NCBI GenBank assembly: GCA_001769215.1
Contig: MEOL01000003.1
Coordinates: 95,224-159,223 of the forward strand
Direction: 5' to 3'
DNA length: 64,000 bases
Origin: Bacteroidetes bacterium GWF2_41_31
GTDB lineage: Bacteria; Bacteroidota; Bacteroidia; Bacteroidales; F082
Each line of letters starts with the position of its first letter. Position 1 is the stretch's first letter. Below the pieces are notes generated by a model. That model worked only from the letters and a program-made list of their open reading frames with translations, was not told the DNA's origin and did no database searches. A program made the translations under genes and the position numbers. Shown piece after piece: positions 27,548-35,760 of this stretch.

Positions 27548-29209
27548 ATGAAAAAAAATTATTTTTCTTTCGCCCTGGTTGCTCTTCTCTTTGGATTTGG
27601 AGTTGCCCAGGCACAAAATGCCTGGATTAACGAACTGCATTACGACAATATTGGAACCGACGCTGATGAGTTTGTTGAAATTGTGATTGAAAATCCGGGA
27701 AGTTATACCTTGTCTGATTTTGCAATTACCTTATACAATGGAAACAGTGGTGGTTTATATGACACCCAAACGGTAGATAATTTTACAGTAGGTACTGTAT
27801 CTGGCAATTTTACCATTTATACCTGGATGCCTGCCAGTATCCAGAATGGGGCACCCGATGGACTTTCGTTAAGCTATCAGGGAACAGTGATTTCAGGTCA
27901 GTTCCTGAGTTATGAAGGTACCCTAACTGCAACAGACGGACCGGCCTCAGGTCTTACTTCTACCGATATGGGAGTTACTGAAGACAGCTCTCCGGTTGGC
28001 GAATCATTGCAATTGCTGGGCGTTGGAACGTCCTATGAAGATTTTGCCTGGCAGATGCCGGCCGCTTCCACACAGGGAAATGTAAATAACAGTCAGAGTT
28101 TTGGCGGTTCTCTCGATCCGGAACCAACCAATTACCCAACCGCTTTTAGTGCCATTGCCAATGAGTTAAGCATTAACTTAAGCTGGACTGATGCCATTGG
28201 AGCTCAGCTGCCCAGAGCCTATCTGATTCAGGGAGTAAAGCCGGGTGTAACCGCAACGGCTCCTGTGGATGGTGTTCCGGTAGCTGAAGACCTCGATTGG
28301 TCGGATGGAATCGCGACCATTAACGTAGATTATGATGTGGAAGCGGCTACTTTCTCAACCTTACTGGGTTCAACGGAGTATTCATTCTATATCTACCCCT
28401 ATACCAATGCTGGTGCCAATATTGATTATAAAACCGATGGAACCGTTCCTGTGGCAACTGCTACTACCGTAAATGCAGCGGTAATCAGTTTTGAGGATTT
28501 TGCAACCGGACTTGGCGTTTGGACCCCATATAATGTACTGGGCGAACAGGTTTGGATAGGATCAAGCTATGGTGGTATTACCTTCGCCAAAATGAGCGGA
28601 TACGCAGGTGCTGCCTTCGCCAATGAGGATTGGTTGATTTCGCCTCAGATGGATTTGGATCTTTATGAAGATATCAACTTTAGTTTTAGCACTGCGGCCA
28701 ATTATTCCGGGCCTGCATTGCAGTTATACTATTCACAGGATTATGATGGCGCTGGCGATCCAAATGATTTTACATGGGTTGAAATTACCGATCAGGCTGA
28801 CTGGTCAGGACTTTCCTTCTTGTGGGTTGAATCAGGTGATGTATCCCTGGATGCTTATGCTTCTTCTTCCTTCTATCTGGCTTATAAGTTTACCTCGACA
28901 GATGTTGAATCAGCTACCTGGGAAGTGACAAATTGTTTGGTTATGGGTGTTCTGAAAACAGGTATTGAGCAAAATGATGTTGTTGACCTTGTGGTATATC
29001 CAAACCCTGCAACCAATCAGGTTACTGTGGTAGCAGATGAAGATGCTCAGGTCATGGTCATTAACCTGATGGGACAAACTGTAAAGACTGTTCCGGTGGT
29101 GAAAGGTGCCAATTCAATTGCACTCACCGACCTGAACAATGGAATGTATTTGATTAAAATTGCTTATCAAAATGGAACTACTGCTGTCAACCGTTTGATG
29201 GTGAAGTAG
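27548..29209 (+). CDS. T9SS-secreted protein with lamin-tail-like and choice-of-anchor J domains
   Basis: A 553-aa protein with signal peptide 1-22 (ending AQAQ). Residues 23-185 form a lamin-tail-like domain (AWINELHYDN, then DEFVEIVIE) of the kind found with secreted nucleases, but no nuclease domain follows. Residues 190-310 look like a fibronectin III-type sandwich. Residues 318-470 are a choice-of-anchor J/cleaved-adhesin module (SFEDFATGLG, then NEDWLISPQMDL), and 478-553 are a type A sorting domain (LVVYPNPATNQV, ending in KLM-type VNRLMVK). It shares two modules with the preceding 1654-aa protein, from which it is separated by a hairpin, so related adhesive roles are likely (inference). 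Confidence 0.87.
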   Translation: MKKNYFSFALVALLFGFGVAQAQNAWINELHYDNIGTDADEFVEIVIENPGSYTLSDFAITLYNGNSGGLYDTQTVDNFTVGTVSGNFTIYTWMPASIQNGAPDGLSLSYQGTVISGQFLSYEGTLTATDGPASGLTSTDMGVTEDSSPVGESLQLLGVGTSYEDFAWQMPAASTQGNVNNSQSFGGSLDPEPTNYPTAFSAIANELSINLSWTDAIGAQLPRAYLIQGVKPGVTATAPVDGVPVAEDLDWSDGIATINVDYDVEAATFSTLLGSTEYSFYIYPYTNAGANIDYKTDGTVPVATATTVNAAVISFEDFATGLGVWTPYNVLGEQVWIGSSYGGITFAKMSGYAGAAFANEDWLISPQMDLDLYEDINFSFSTAANYSGPALQLYYSQDYDGAGDPNDFTWVEITDQADWSGLSFLWVESGDVSLDAYASSSFYLAYKFTSTDVESATWEVTNCLVMGVLKTGIEQNDVVDLVVYPNPATNQVTVVADEDAQVMVINLMGQTVKTVPVVKGANSIALTDLNNGMYLIKIAYQNGTTAVNRLMVK

Positions 29210-29228
29210 TTTGAATGTGTAATGTACC

Positions 29229-29261
29229 AAAAGCCCGCCCTTGCACAAGAGCGGGCTTTTT
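29229..29261 (+). terminator. Rho-independent terminator after the 553-aa cargo gene
   Basis: AAAAGCCCGC (29229-29238) pairs with GCGGGCTTTT (29251-29260); the loop contains a small CTTG/CAAG helper stem, and five T residues follow in total. It lies 19 bp after the stop. Confidence 0.92.
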
Positions 29262-29345
29262 GTTGGTATGAATTTTGGATAATCTTCCTGTTTTTTTTAT
29301 ACTTTTAATCATCTAATTTCGTTACCACAAACAAATGCGATCATC

Positions 29346-30899
29346 ATGAGAATGGTTCTGTCAATATTACTCTTGTGTATTTCACTGCATGTTTCATCTC
29401 AGGAAGTTAAGTCGGTACGCCTTGAAATACCTGCTGATGCAGATGCGGATAGTTATCATTTGGAACCTATCGGCCAAAATGGTGCACTCATTTTTTATGC
29501 CAGCAATGAAGTTAGCAAAGAGGGTGAACGGAATTGGTATTTTGGTCTTTTTGATGATTTGCTCAACCAACAATGGCTCAAATTTGTTGCCATAAACGAT
29601 CATGTGGAATTTGTTCAGTCCAGGGTGAATGGCAAAAGAATTCATTTGTTGTTCAGGAATACAGGAAAGTCGAAGAAAGAATTTGACTTCTACGAGATTG
29701 TAACCTATGACTCAAAAACACAGGCATTCTCATTGATTTCGGGAACCCTTCCCGAAAAGGCCAAAATTGTTGGTTTTGATGTGATTGACAACACCGCCTG
29801 CATCGCCTTAAACCTACACAAGAATGCCTCCGATTTGGTACTGGTCAGTTTGATAGATGGGGAAGTAGTGCCCGTGCACCTGTTCGAAGATGACCTGAGT
29901 TCTATTATCCAGTTGGCGATTGACAAGGAAGAGAGCAAGTTTATTGTAGCAGCAAAGGTGATTAGCAATGGCCGTTACATGAATGATGTGTTGAGGTTCT
30001 ACACACCAAAAGGAATCCTGTTAAGAGAACTTACCGTTGAGAATTCGGAAAGCACGAAGATGTTACGCGACTTCATCTTTTTTCCAAAAATAGGGGGTGA
30101 GTTGGTCGTGCTGGGTACCTATGATTTAATTACCGGAAGAATGGCTTCGCTAAAGGATATGGAAACCACAGAGGAAGCAAAAAGTGCAGGTTACTTTTTT
30201 CTGAAATTTGAGGACGATAAACAAACTTCCCTTAACTTTTATGACTTCATAACGTTTACAAATATCCAGGGCACCATGCAAGCACGTGAAATTGTAAATG
30301 CGCGCGTGGTAAACGATTCAACCGGTGAAAAAGAGAAACACAAAGTGCTGACGGCTTATTTTCATCTTACTCAGCCGGTTGCCATGATGTCAGGTGGAAA
30401 TTACATCCTCTCAACTGAAGTGTATAAGCCTCAATATCAAATAGAAACCAGAATGGAATATGATTACTATGGAAGGCCTTATCCCCGCACTTATTCTGTT
30501 TTTACTGGTTATCAATATTATGATGTACTGGTGGCTTCTTTTTCTGAGGATGGCAAATTGATTTGGGACAATGAGTTTGTAATCAATAATGTGCTGACCT
30601 ATAGATTGAGAAGGCATTCAATTTTAGTACCCGATGGCCCTTTGCTTACCATTGGTTATGTAAATGAAGGGAAACTTTTTTCAAAAACCATACAAGGCTC
30701 CACCAATGTGAGTACCGATAGCAGCCCGGTAGCCGCCTCATTTGTACGTGACAGGATAACTAAAGACGAAGACAATTTCATCATCCCCTGGTTTGGGCAG
30801 TACTATTTGATCTATGGTGAGCAAACCATTCGAAATCGGTCACTGGCCAATCAGGATATGAGGACAGTATTTTATGTTAATAAAGTGGCTTTCCATTAA
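29346..30899 (+). CDS. Secreted protein of unknown function
   Basis: A 517-aa protein with a signal peptide (MRMVLSILLLCISLHVSSQ). The mature part is rich in beta-strand-like segments (FDFYEIVTYDSKTQAFSLI, LVLGTYDLITGRM, YYDVLVASFSEDGKLIWDNE), suggesting a beta-propeller-like fold with several periplasmic or surface strands. There is no sorting domain and no lipobox, so it is probably periplasmic. A tyrosine-rich segment lies near 365-400. The next gene, a methyltransferase, begins 15 bp downstream, so the two are likely an operon. I do not recognise a family. Confidence 0.65.
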   Translation: MRMVLSILLLCISLHVSSQEVKSVRLEIPADADADSYHLEPIGQNGALIFYASNEVSKEGERNWYFGLFDDLLNQQWLKFVAINDHVEFVQSRVNGKRIHLLFRNTGKSKKEFDFYEIVTYDSKTQAFSLISGTLPEKAKIVGFDVIDNTACIALNLHKNASDLVLVSLIDGEVVPVHLFEDDLSSIIQLAIDKEESKFIVAAKVISNGRYMNDVLRFYTPKGILLRELTVENSESTKMLRDFIFFPKIGGELVVLGTYDLITGRMASLKDMETTEEAKSAGYFFLKFEDDKQTSLNFYDFITFTNIQGTMQAREIVNARVVNDSTGEKEKHKVLTAYFHLTQPVAMMSGGNYILSTEVYKPQYQIETRMEYDYYGRPYPRTYSVFTGYQYYDVLVASFSEDGKLIWDNEFVINNVLTYRLRRHSILVPDGPLLTIGYVNEGKLFSKTIQGSTNVSTDSSPVAASFVRDRITKDEDNFIIPWFGQYYLIYGEQTIRNRSLANQDMRTVFYVNKVAFH

Positions 30900-30914
30900 A
30901 AAGAAATTTGTTCC

Positions 30915-31709
30915 ATGATAAAAATGATATTTCTGGCACGGCGCTACTTAAGTTACCTCTTCACTTCAAAAACCCGGTATACCATCCATTCGCCTTTTGT
31001 ATATCAATTGGTTCAAGAGGTGCTTCGCGATTCCACTCAATATCAGGATTACCAGGTTCTTGATTCGGTTCGAAAAAGCCTTTTAGAGAATACCAATTTG
31101 ATTGAGACGGTAGATTTCGGGACAGGAGCCGGCGAGAAGAAATACTCAACTTCGGTCCACCCGGTTGGGAAACTGGTAAAACTCCGTAGTCACCGAAAAG
31201 CGCAACTCGAAATGTTATATCGCCTCGTAAGACATTTTAAACCGCGTACATTGCTTGAGTTTGGTACCGCTGCAGGGGTAAGCGGATCCTATTTAAAAAT
31301 GGCTCATCCGGGTTCCAGAATGATCACCATGGAGGGATGTTCAGGATTGGCTGCCGTGGCAGAAACCGTTTTTGGTGATTTAAAGCTGTCGGGCATACAG
31401 GTTTTAGTTGGCGATTTTGATGCGTTGCTTCCATCGGTTTTGCAGCAACTCGATCAGCTTGATTTTGTTTTTTTTGATGGAAATCACCGTAAAGAACCAA
31501 CTTTAAATTATTTTTACCGTTGTTTGCCTCTTTCCAATGAATCATCGGTATTTATTTTTGATGATATCCACTGGTCGCCCGGAATGGAAGCCGCCTGGGA
31601 GGAGATTAAAAAAGAGGATGCGGTTTCGCTTACCATCGATTTGTTTTGGTTTGGCATGGTGTTTTTTAGAAAAGGGATTCAAAAACAGGACTTCATAATT
31701 CGGTATTAA
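30915..31709 (+). CDS. Class I SAM-dependent methyltransferase
   Basis: A 264-aa cytosolic protein. The SAM-binding motif I LLEFGTAAG is at residues 113-121, followed by an acidic end of strand 2 (ITMEG near 138) and DFVFFDGNH near 177, as in O-methyltransferase-like Rossmann folds. An N-terminal HSPFVYQLVQEVLRD helix (25-39) is common in an uncharacterised Bacteroidota methyltransferase group. A second Gly-rich stretch (DFGTGAG, 67-73) is present but is not in the right place to be motif I. Substrate unknown. It is probably co-transcribed with the secreted protein 15 bp upstream. Confidence 0.8.
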   Translation: MIKMIFLARRYLSYLFTSKTRYTIHSPFVYQLVQEVLRDSTQYQDYQVLDSVRKSLLENTNLIETVDFGTGAGEKKYSTSVHPVGKLVKLRSHRKAQLEMLYRLVRHFKPRTLLEFGTAAGVSGSYLKMAHPGSRMITMEGCSGLAAVAETVFGDLKLSGIQVLVGDFDALLPSVLQQLDQLDFVFFDGNHRKEPTLNYFYRCLPLSNESSVFIFDDIHWSPGMEAAWEEIKKEDAVSLTIDLFWFGMVFFRKGIQKQDFIIRY

Positions 31710-31712
31710 ATG

Positions 31713-31743
31713 TTGGGTACAATCAGGTAAATGAGTAGTTTTG
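31713..31743 (+). promoter_or_regulatory. Promoter of the ABC ATPase gene
   Basis: A TTG (31713-31715) lies 20 bp before TAGTTTTG (31736-31743), a match to the -33/-7 arrangement. The -7 element ends 19 bp before the ATG at 31763. Confidence 0.5.
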
Positions 31744-31762
31744 GCACTCTGGTATTAGATGA

Positions 31763-32503
31763 ATGTATATGAAAAAAGAAATCATCAATTTAAAACAGGT
31801 TTGTAGGTACTATCAGGTAGGAACAGAAACCGTTAAAGCTTTGCGCAATATCGACTTATCAATTTATCAAAATGAGTTTGTCGCTTTAATGGGTCCGTCG
31901 GGATCGGGCAAATCAACCATGATGAATTTATTGGGGTGTTTGGATACCTCCACTTCGGGAAGCTATTTTCTGAATGGAGTGGATGTAAGTAAGATGACGG
32001 ACAACGAATTGGCTGATGTAAGGAACAAGGAAATCGGGTTTATTTTTCAGACCTTTAATTTGCTTCCGCGATCTACGGCCCTCGAAAATGTGATGCTGCC
32101 GTTAATTTATGCGGGTAAAAACAAACATCAGCGCCTGCAAATGGCGGAACTGGCATTAAATCAGGTGCAGCTTTCAGATAGGATGACCCACCGTCCCAAC
32201 GAATTGTCGGGTGGACAAAGGCAGCGGGTAGCCATCGCACGTGCGCTGGTCAACAACCCGTCCATCGTGTTAGCTGACGAACCTACCGGTAACCTGGATT
32301 CCAGAACCTCCATCGAAATTATGGGGTTGCTGGAAGAAATCCACAGGTTGGGAAACACCATTATCGTGGTTACCCATGAGGAAGACATCGCTTTACATGC
32401 ACATCGGATAATTCGCATGATTGATGGGGAAATTGCTTCGGATGTGCAGAATAAGCGCATTAAAACGATTAAAGATTACCAGTTGGTGGATGAGGTTGGA
32501 TGA
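31763..32503 (+). CDS. ABC transporter ATP-binding protein, MacB/LolD type
   Basis: A 246-aa ATPase. Walker [10 protein letters not shown] is at residues 44-52, the Q-loop is in [11 protein letters not shown] near 94, the signature LSGGQRQR near 147 and Walker [13 protein letters not shown] near 170, with the switch His in VVTHEED. It belongs to the MacB/LolD/FtsE cluster, which works with FtsX-like permeases in lipoprotein release, peptide export or cell division. No permease is adjacent; the next gene is a cobalamin adenosyltransferase 28 bp away. Its partner must be encoded elsewhere. An ATG two codons downstream is an equally plausible start. Confidence 0.93.
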   Translation: MYMKKEIINLKQVCRYYQVGTETVKALRNIDLSIYQNEFVALMGPSGSGKSTMMNLLGCLDTSTSGSYFLNGVDVSKMTDNELADVRNKEIGFIFQTFNLLPRSTALENVMLPLIYAGKNKHQRLQMAELALNQVQLSDRMTHRPNELSGGQRQRVAIARALVNNPSIVLADEPTGNLDSRTSIEIMGLLEEIHRLGNTIIVVTHEEDIALHAHRIIRMIDGEIASDVQNKRIKTIKDYQLVDEVG

Positions 32504-32531
32504 GATTAATTTTTTTGTTAATTGAAAAGAG

Positions 32532-33092
32532 ATGAGCAACAATTGGAAAATATACACAAAAACAGGGGATGCCGGAGAAACCTCGCTGATAGGGGGAAGT
32601 CGTGTAGCGAAAGACAATTTGAGGATTGAATGTTATGGAACCGTTGATGAAGTGGTCTCGTGGATTGGTTTGATCCGCGATCAGGAGGCATCTTCACACT
32701 GGATGTCGGTTTTGATTGAGGTCCAGGATCGACTTTTCACTATCGAATCGCTTCTGGCACACGACGGAACCGATTTGTTGAACCCACTGCCTGTTTTACA
32801 CGAACAGGATGTGGTATTTCTTGAAAATCAAATTGATATAATGAATGAGGGATTAGCGGATTTAAGTTCGTTTATCCTTTCAGGCGGTCATACCGTGGTT
32901 TCCTATTGTCATATTGCCCGTACAGTTTGCCGACGTGCCGAACGGCTGGTGATCAAGCTGGCTCGCACCGATACGGTTGATTTGTTAAACATTAAATATC
33001 TGAATCGGTTGTCTGATTATCTGTTTGTATTGTCGCGCCGGATTTCGCATGACCAGGGAGCCGTGGAAACCCTTTGGAAACCGAGATTTTAG
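32532..33092 (+). CDS. Cob(I)yrinic acid a,c-diamide adenosyltransferase (PduO type)
   Basis: A 186-aa protein with the PduO-type N-terminal ATP-binding motif YTKTGDAGETSLIGGSRV (residues 8-25), the conserved YGTVDE (residues 36-41), and C-terminal CRRAERLVI near 136 and NRLSDYLFVLSR near 156. The enzyme transfers the 5'-deoxyadenosyl group of ATP to cob(I)alamin, making coenzyme B12 from imported or salvaged corrinoid. It works in the cytosol as a homotrimer. It starts 28 bp after the ABC ATPase gene. No B12-dependent enzyme or cobalamin riboswitch is visible nearby. Confidence 0.92.
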   Translation: MSNNWKIYTKTGDAGETSLIGGSRVAKDNLRIECYGTVDEVVSWIGLIRDQEASSHWMSVLIEVQDRLFTIESLLAHDGTDLLNPLPVLHEQDVVFLENQIDIMNEGLADLSSFILSGGHTVVSYCHIARTVCRRAERLVIKLARTDTVDLLNIKYLNRLSDYLFVLSRRISHDQGAVETLWKPRF

Positions 33093-33119
33093 CAATAAGC
33101 AGCTGCCAAAAGAAAAAGG

Positions 33120-33149
33120 TTGGAATAGATAAAAAAAAAATTATTTTTG
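33120..33149 (+). promoter_or_regulatory. Promoter of the DUF2795 gene
   Basis: TTGG (33120-33123), 18 bp, then TATTTTTG (33142-33149): a close match to the Bacteroidota primary-sigma promoter, 28 bp before the ATG. Confidence 0.6.
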
Positions 33150-33177
33150 CAAAAATATTAACTAAACTGGGAAGAAG

Positions 33178-33399
33178 ATGTATTGGACTTTAGAATTGGC
33201 CTCAAAACTTGAGGATGCCCCCTGGCCAGCAACCAAAGAGGAGCTTGTAGAATGGGCCGTTCGCACAGGTGCGCCTAGTGAAGTGGTCGAAAATCTGATA
33301 GAAATTGAGGATGAAGGTGAAGTGTATGACCGAATTGAGGATCTATGGCCTGACTATCCCACAAAAGAAGATTTCTTTTTTAATGAAGAAGAGTATTAA
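33178..33399 (+). CDS. DUF2795 small acidic protein
   Basis: A 73-aa, strongly acidic protein with the DUF2795 pattern: a PWPATKEELVEWAVRTGAP core (residues 15-33) followed by a VVENLIEIED helix and an RIEDLWPDYP segment. DUF2795 proteins are widespread in Bacteroidota, small and cytosolic, with no established function. It has its own promoter and a strong terminator, so it is expressed as a single-gene unit, probably at a good level. It converges with the pigment-cassette methyltransferase. Confidence 0.85.
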   Translation: MYWTLELASKLEDAPWPATKEELVEWAVRTGAPSEVVENLIEIEDEGEVYDRIEDLWPDYPTKEDFFFNEEEY

Positions 33400-33423
33400 A
33401 CCGCAAGCACTTAAAAAAAATAG

Positions 33424-33449
33424 AAAGCTGCCTCAAGGTAGCTTTTTTT
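33424..33449 (+). terminator. Terminator shared by two convergent genes
   Basis: AAAGCTGCC (33424-33432) pairs with GGTAGCTTT (33437-33445) with one G-U pair and a TCAA loop; T residues run to 33449. Read on the minus strand, the hairpin is also followed by a T-rich run, so it can also end the minus-strand pigment cassette, whose last stop codon is at 33448-33450. Confidence 0.88.
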
Positions 33450-34518
33450 ATTTTCTTGAACACTGGAACAAGGTATGACTCACCCCGATATCATCAATAA
33501 TTCTGTCAACTTTCAACCCTGATTTTTCAACCAAAGCCATCATATCCCTTGAATGGTACATCTGGCTATTACCATTTGCCAGGGCGGTAAAATAAAGCGA
33601 AGTCGCATGCAAACTGTAGGTTGATGCTTCAAATGCTTGCCGATCCCAATAAGTTTCAAGTATAAACAACGATCCGTTTTCGTCCAGGGCATTGTATGAG
33701 CGTTTGAGCAGGCTCAGAATTTCTTCCTGCGAAAAGCAATCCAGGAACTGGCTCATCCAAATGGCATCATATCCTGTTGGAAATGCAATACTTCCATCAA
33801 GTAAATTGAGCGCATGGGTCGAAATACGGGACGAAAAACCGGCTTCTTCAATGTTTTTGGCGGCTTCAGCAACCTGACCGGGAAGATCAAGGATGGTGAG
33901 AAAAATATCGGGGATGTTTTGGGCACAGTAAATTGAAAACTTGCCGGTATTTCCACCCACATCCAGCATTCTTTTTGGATTTGCAGCAAAAACAGGCGGC
34001 AGCACTTCAGGAAAGGCATAATCAGAATAAAAGTGGTCGAAAGCAAACCAGCTTTTCCGCACCTTTCTTGGCAATTCAGCCAGGGCTTCATATACGGTAT
34101 TCCACTCGCCAAATACGGATAGTCCTATTGGTTTCCCCTGCAAAATGGATTCCTGAAGCTGAAACATTCCCAAATAGTTTACATCATTGACAAAATCCAT
34201 ATTTACCCTCGAGAGCTCGTCCCTAAGTAAAAAATAACCGGTTTTGGTGATAGCGTATTGATCTTCCACTACCTGTACCATTTCAAGGCTTAACCCGGCT
34301 TCGAGCAGCACTTTTACCCCGTAAACCGACAACCCGAGTTCCTTCGCTATTTCCTCTGTTGTTGCTCCGGAGCGACGGTTTTTAAGCAGGTATTCTAATA
34401 TTCCTAAATCGCGTAATGCTTTCGCCGCCTGAAACATAATGGGACCAAATGCAATCTTCTGCGCATCGAACTTGGCTTGTAAAGCGGTTTTATTATCGTT
34501 ACCGTGGGTTATTTTCAT
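33448..34518 (-). CDS. O-methyltransferase with winged-helix N-terminus (pigment cassette)
   Basis: A 356-aa class I methyltransferase of the plant-OMT/HIOMT-like type. An N-terminal winged-helix dimerisation domain (residues 20-110, TTEEIAKELGLSVYGVKVLLEAG) is followed by the SAM-binding motif LDVGGNTGKF near 184, DLPGQ near 211 and a late IWMSQFLDCFS motif near 250. Enzymes of this kind methylate aromatic or polyketide hydroxyls. It is the last gene of the minus-strand cassette, 10 bp after the acyltransferase gene. By context it may methylate the aryl head group or the polyene product (inference). Confidence 0.87.
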   Translation of the reverse strand: MKITHGNDNKTALQAKFDAQKIAFGPIMFQAAKALRDLGILEYLLKNRRSGATTEEIAKELGLSVYGVKVLLEAGLSLEMVQVVEDQYAITKTGYFLLRDELSRVNMDFVNDVNYLGMFQLQESILQGKPIGLSVFGEWNTVYEALAELPRKVRKSWFAFDHFYSDYAFPEVLPPVFAANPKRMLDVGGNTGKFSIYCAQNIPDIFLTILDLPGQVAEAAKNIEEAGFSSRISTHALNLLDGSIAFPTGYDAIWMSQFLDCFSQEEILSLLKRSYNALDENGSLFILETYWDRQAFEASTYSLHATSLYFTALANGNSQMYHSRDMMALVEKSGLKVDRIIDDIGVSHTLFQCSRK

Positions 34519-34528
34519 GATGCAAAGT

Positions 34529-35413
34529 TTATTTCCAAAAGTAATAGTAATTAAACCATTGTTCGGGGTGTTGACGGATGGTTTGTGTTAAAAATAATGA
34601 GTAATCGGTAAGTGCGGAATTTAAGGAAAGTTCAAATGATGCCCTTTGGGATGGATAGGTTTTGGGGGATGAGGCAAAGAAATGATAATGGGTTTTTGGC
34701 TTTCTGATGGCAGAGATAAACGTTATGGGTTTGTTGTATTTTATGGCCAGGCTAAACGGACCGGCGGGAAAATCAGCTTCATGGCCCATCAGGTTCATGG
34801 TGACGGTTTTGGATCCCGGGAGGAAACGGTCGCCATGGATGGCAATGAGTTCGTTTTTTTCCATCGCTTCTCTGATGGCAAACAGATGAGAAAGATCTTC
34901 TTTGATGGGAATAATATGCATCGACTTTTGTGTCATTACCTCATCCAGCATGGCTTTGATTTTTTCATGCTCCGATTCAAGCATCACAATATGCACCTTG
35001 GTTTTGATTCGTTTGAGCAGTTGGCCGGCTATTTCCCAGTTGCCCATGTGCGATCCGATAATAAACCCTCCTTTTTCGGCGGCCATCTGATGCAGGAATT
35101 CCTCTCCTTCAAATTCAAATGAAAACCTTGAGTTAAGTCCCGCCATCAACGCTACTTTGTCGATCAGCACCTGACCAAAAACATAGTTGTTTTTAAATAG
35201 ATAGAAAAAGCTTTTTAATGGATTAAATCCCAAAATACGATGAAAATAAAAGTACATCGGCTTTCGGGCTTTAGGTGAAAACAGTACAAAATACGGAGCC
35301 ACGAAAAGAAGTAAACCATAAGCTGCTTTTAGACCAAAATGTTTCAGTAAAAAAACAAAGGCGCCATTACCTGCCGCCCCACCACGGGTTTTGCCTTCCC
35401 ATTGAACGGTCAT
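34529..35413 (-). CDS. LpxL/HtrB-like lysophospholipid acyltransferase
   Basis: A 294-aa protein of the lipid A biosynthesis acyltransferase family. The active-site motif SHMGNWE near residues 121-127 (His and Glu) and the HGDRF block near 193-197 are present, with a hydrophobic N-terminal anchor near 25-50. Family members move an acyl chain from acyl-ACP onto a lipid A or related acceptor at the inner membrane. The start overlaps the ACP stop by one base (TAATG), a sign of translational coupling. In aryl-polyene and flexirubin loci such enzymes are thought to attach the polyene to a membrane lipid; that role here is inferred. Confidence 0.88.
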   Translation of the reverse strand: MTVQWEGKTRGGAAGNGAFVFLLKHFGLKAAYGLLLFVAPYFVLFSPKARKPMYFYFHRILGFNPLKSFFYLFKNNYVFGQVLIDKVALMAGLNSRFSFEFEGEEFLHQMAAEKGGFIIGSHMGNWEIAGQLLKRIKTKVHIVMLESEHEKIKAMLDEVMTQKSMHIIPIKEDLSHLFAIREAMEKNELIAIHGDRFLPGSKTVTMNLMGHEADFPAGPFSLAIKYNKPITFISAIRKPKTHYHFFASSPKTYPSQRASFELSLNSALTDYSLFLTQTIRQHPEQWFNYYYFWK

Positions 35414-35664
35414 TATTTCTCTTTGTAATCGATAACAAATTGATAAAGATCACGCAGGGTAATGATTTTCCCCAAATGTTCACTGGATACTTTAACGCCA
35501 AAGTTGTTTTCCAAAATAACGGCAATATCAACAAAATCAAGACTTTCGATGTCCAAATCGTCTTTAAGAGATGCATTCTGAACAAGCTGATGTTGCTCAA
35601 GCTCAAACTCTTCGATTAAAAAATTATTTATTTTAAGTATGGTTTCTTCTCTGTCTACCATCAT
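35413..35664 (-). CDS. Acyl carrier protein
   Basis: An 83-aa ACP with the phosphopantetheine site in DDLDIESLDFVDI, the serine being at the expected Asp/Glu-Ser-Leu position (Glu replaces the common Asp), followed by the usual helix II and III pattern. It carries acyl or polyene chains as thioesters. It lies between the ketosynthase (96-bp gap) and the acyltransferase (1-base overlap) genes and is therefore specific to this cassette rather than the housekeeping AcpP. Two consecutive ATG codons exist; either could be used. Confidence 0.93.
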   Translation of the reverse strand: MMVDREETILKINNFLIEEFELEQHQLVQNASLKDDLDIESLDFVDIAVILENNFGVKVSSEHLGKIITLRDLYQFVIDYKEK

Positions 35665-35760
35665 ACGGATTTCAAGTTTTAGATGGCAAAAATAACATAA
35701 TCTGGTTTCATTCCCATCAATCTCTGCTTATTATTCCACAATAAAACTGATATTTTTTAA

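Noticed and set aside
32393..32531. Cobalamin riboswitch upstream of the adenosyltransferase
   Set aside because: Only 28 bp separate the gene from the ABC ATPase, too little for the element, and no B12-box-like sequence is seen.
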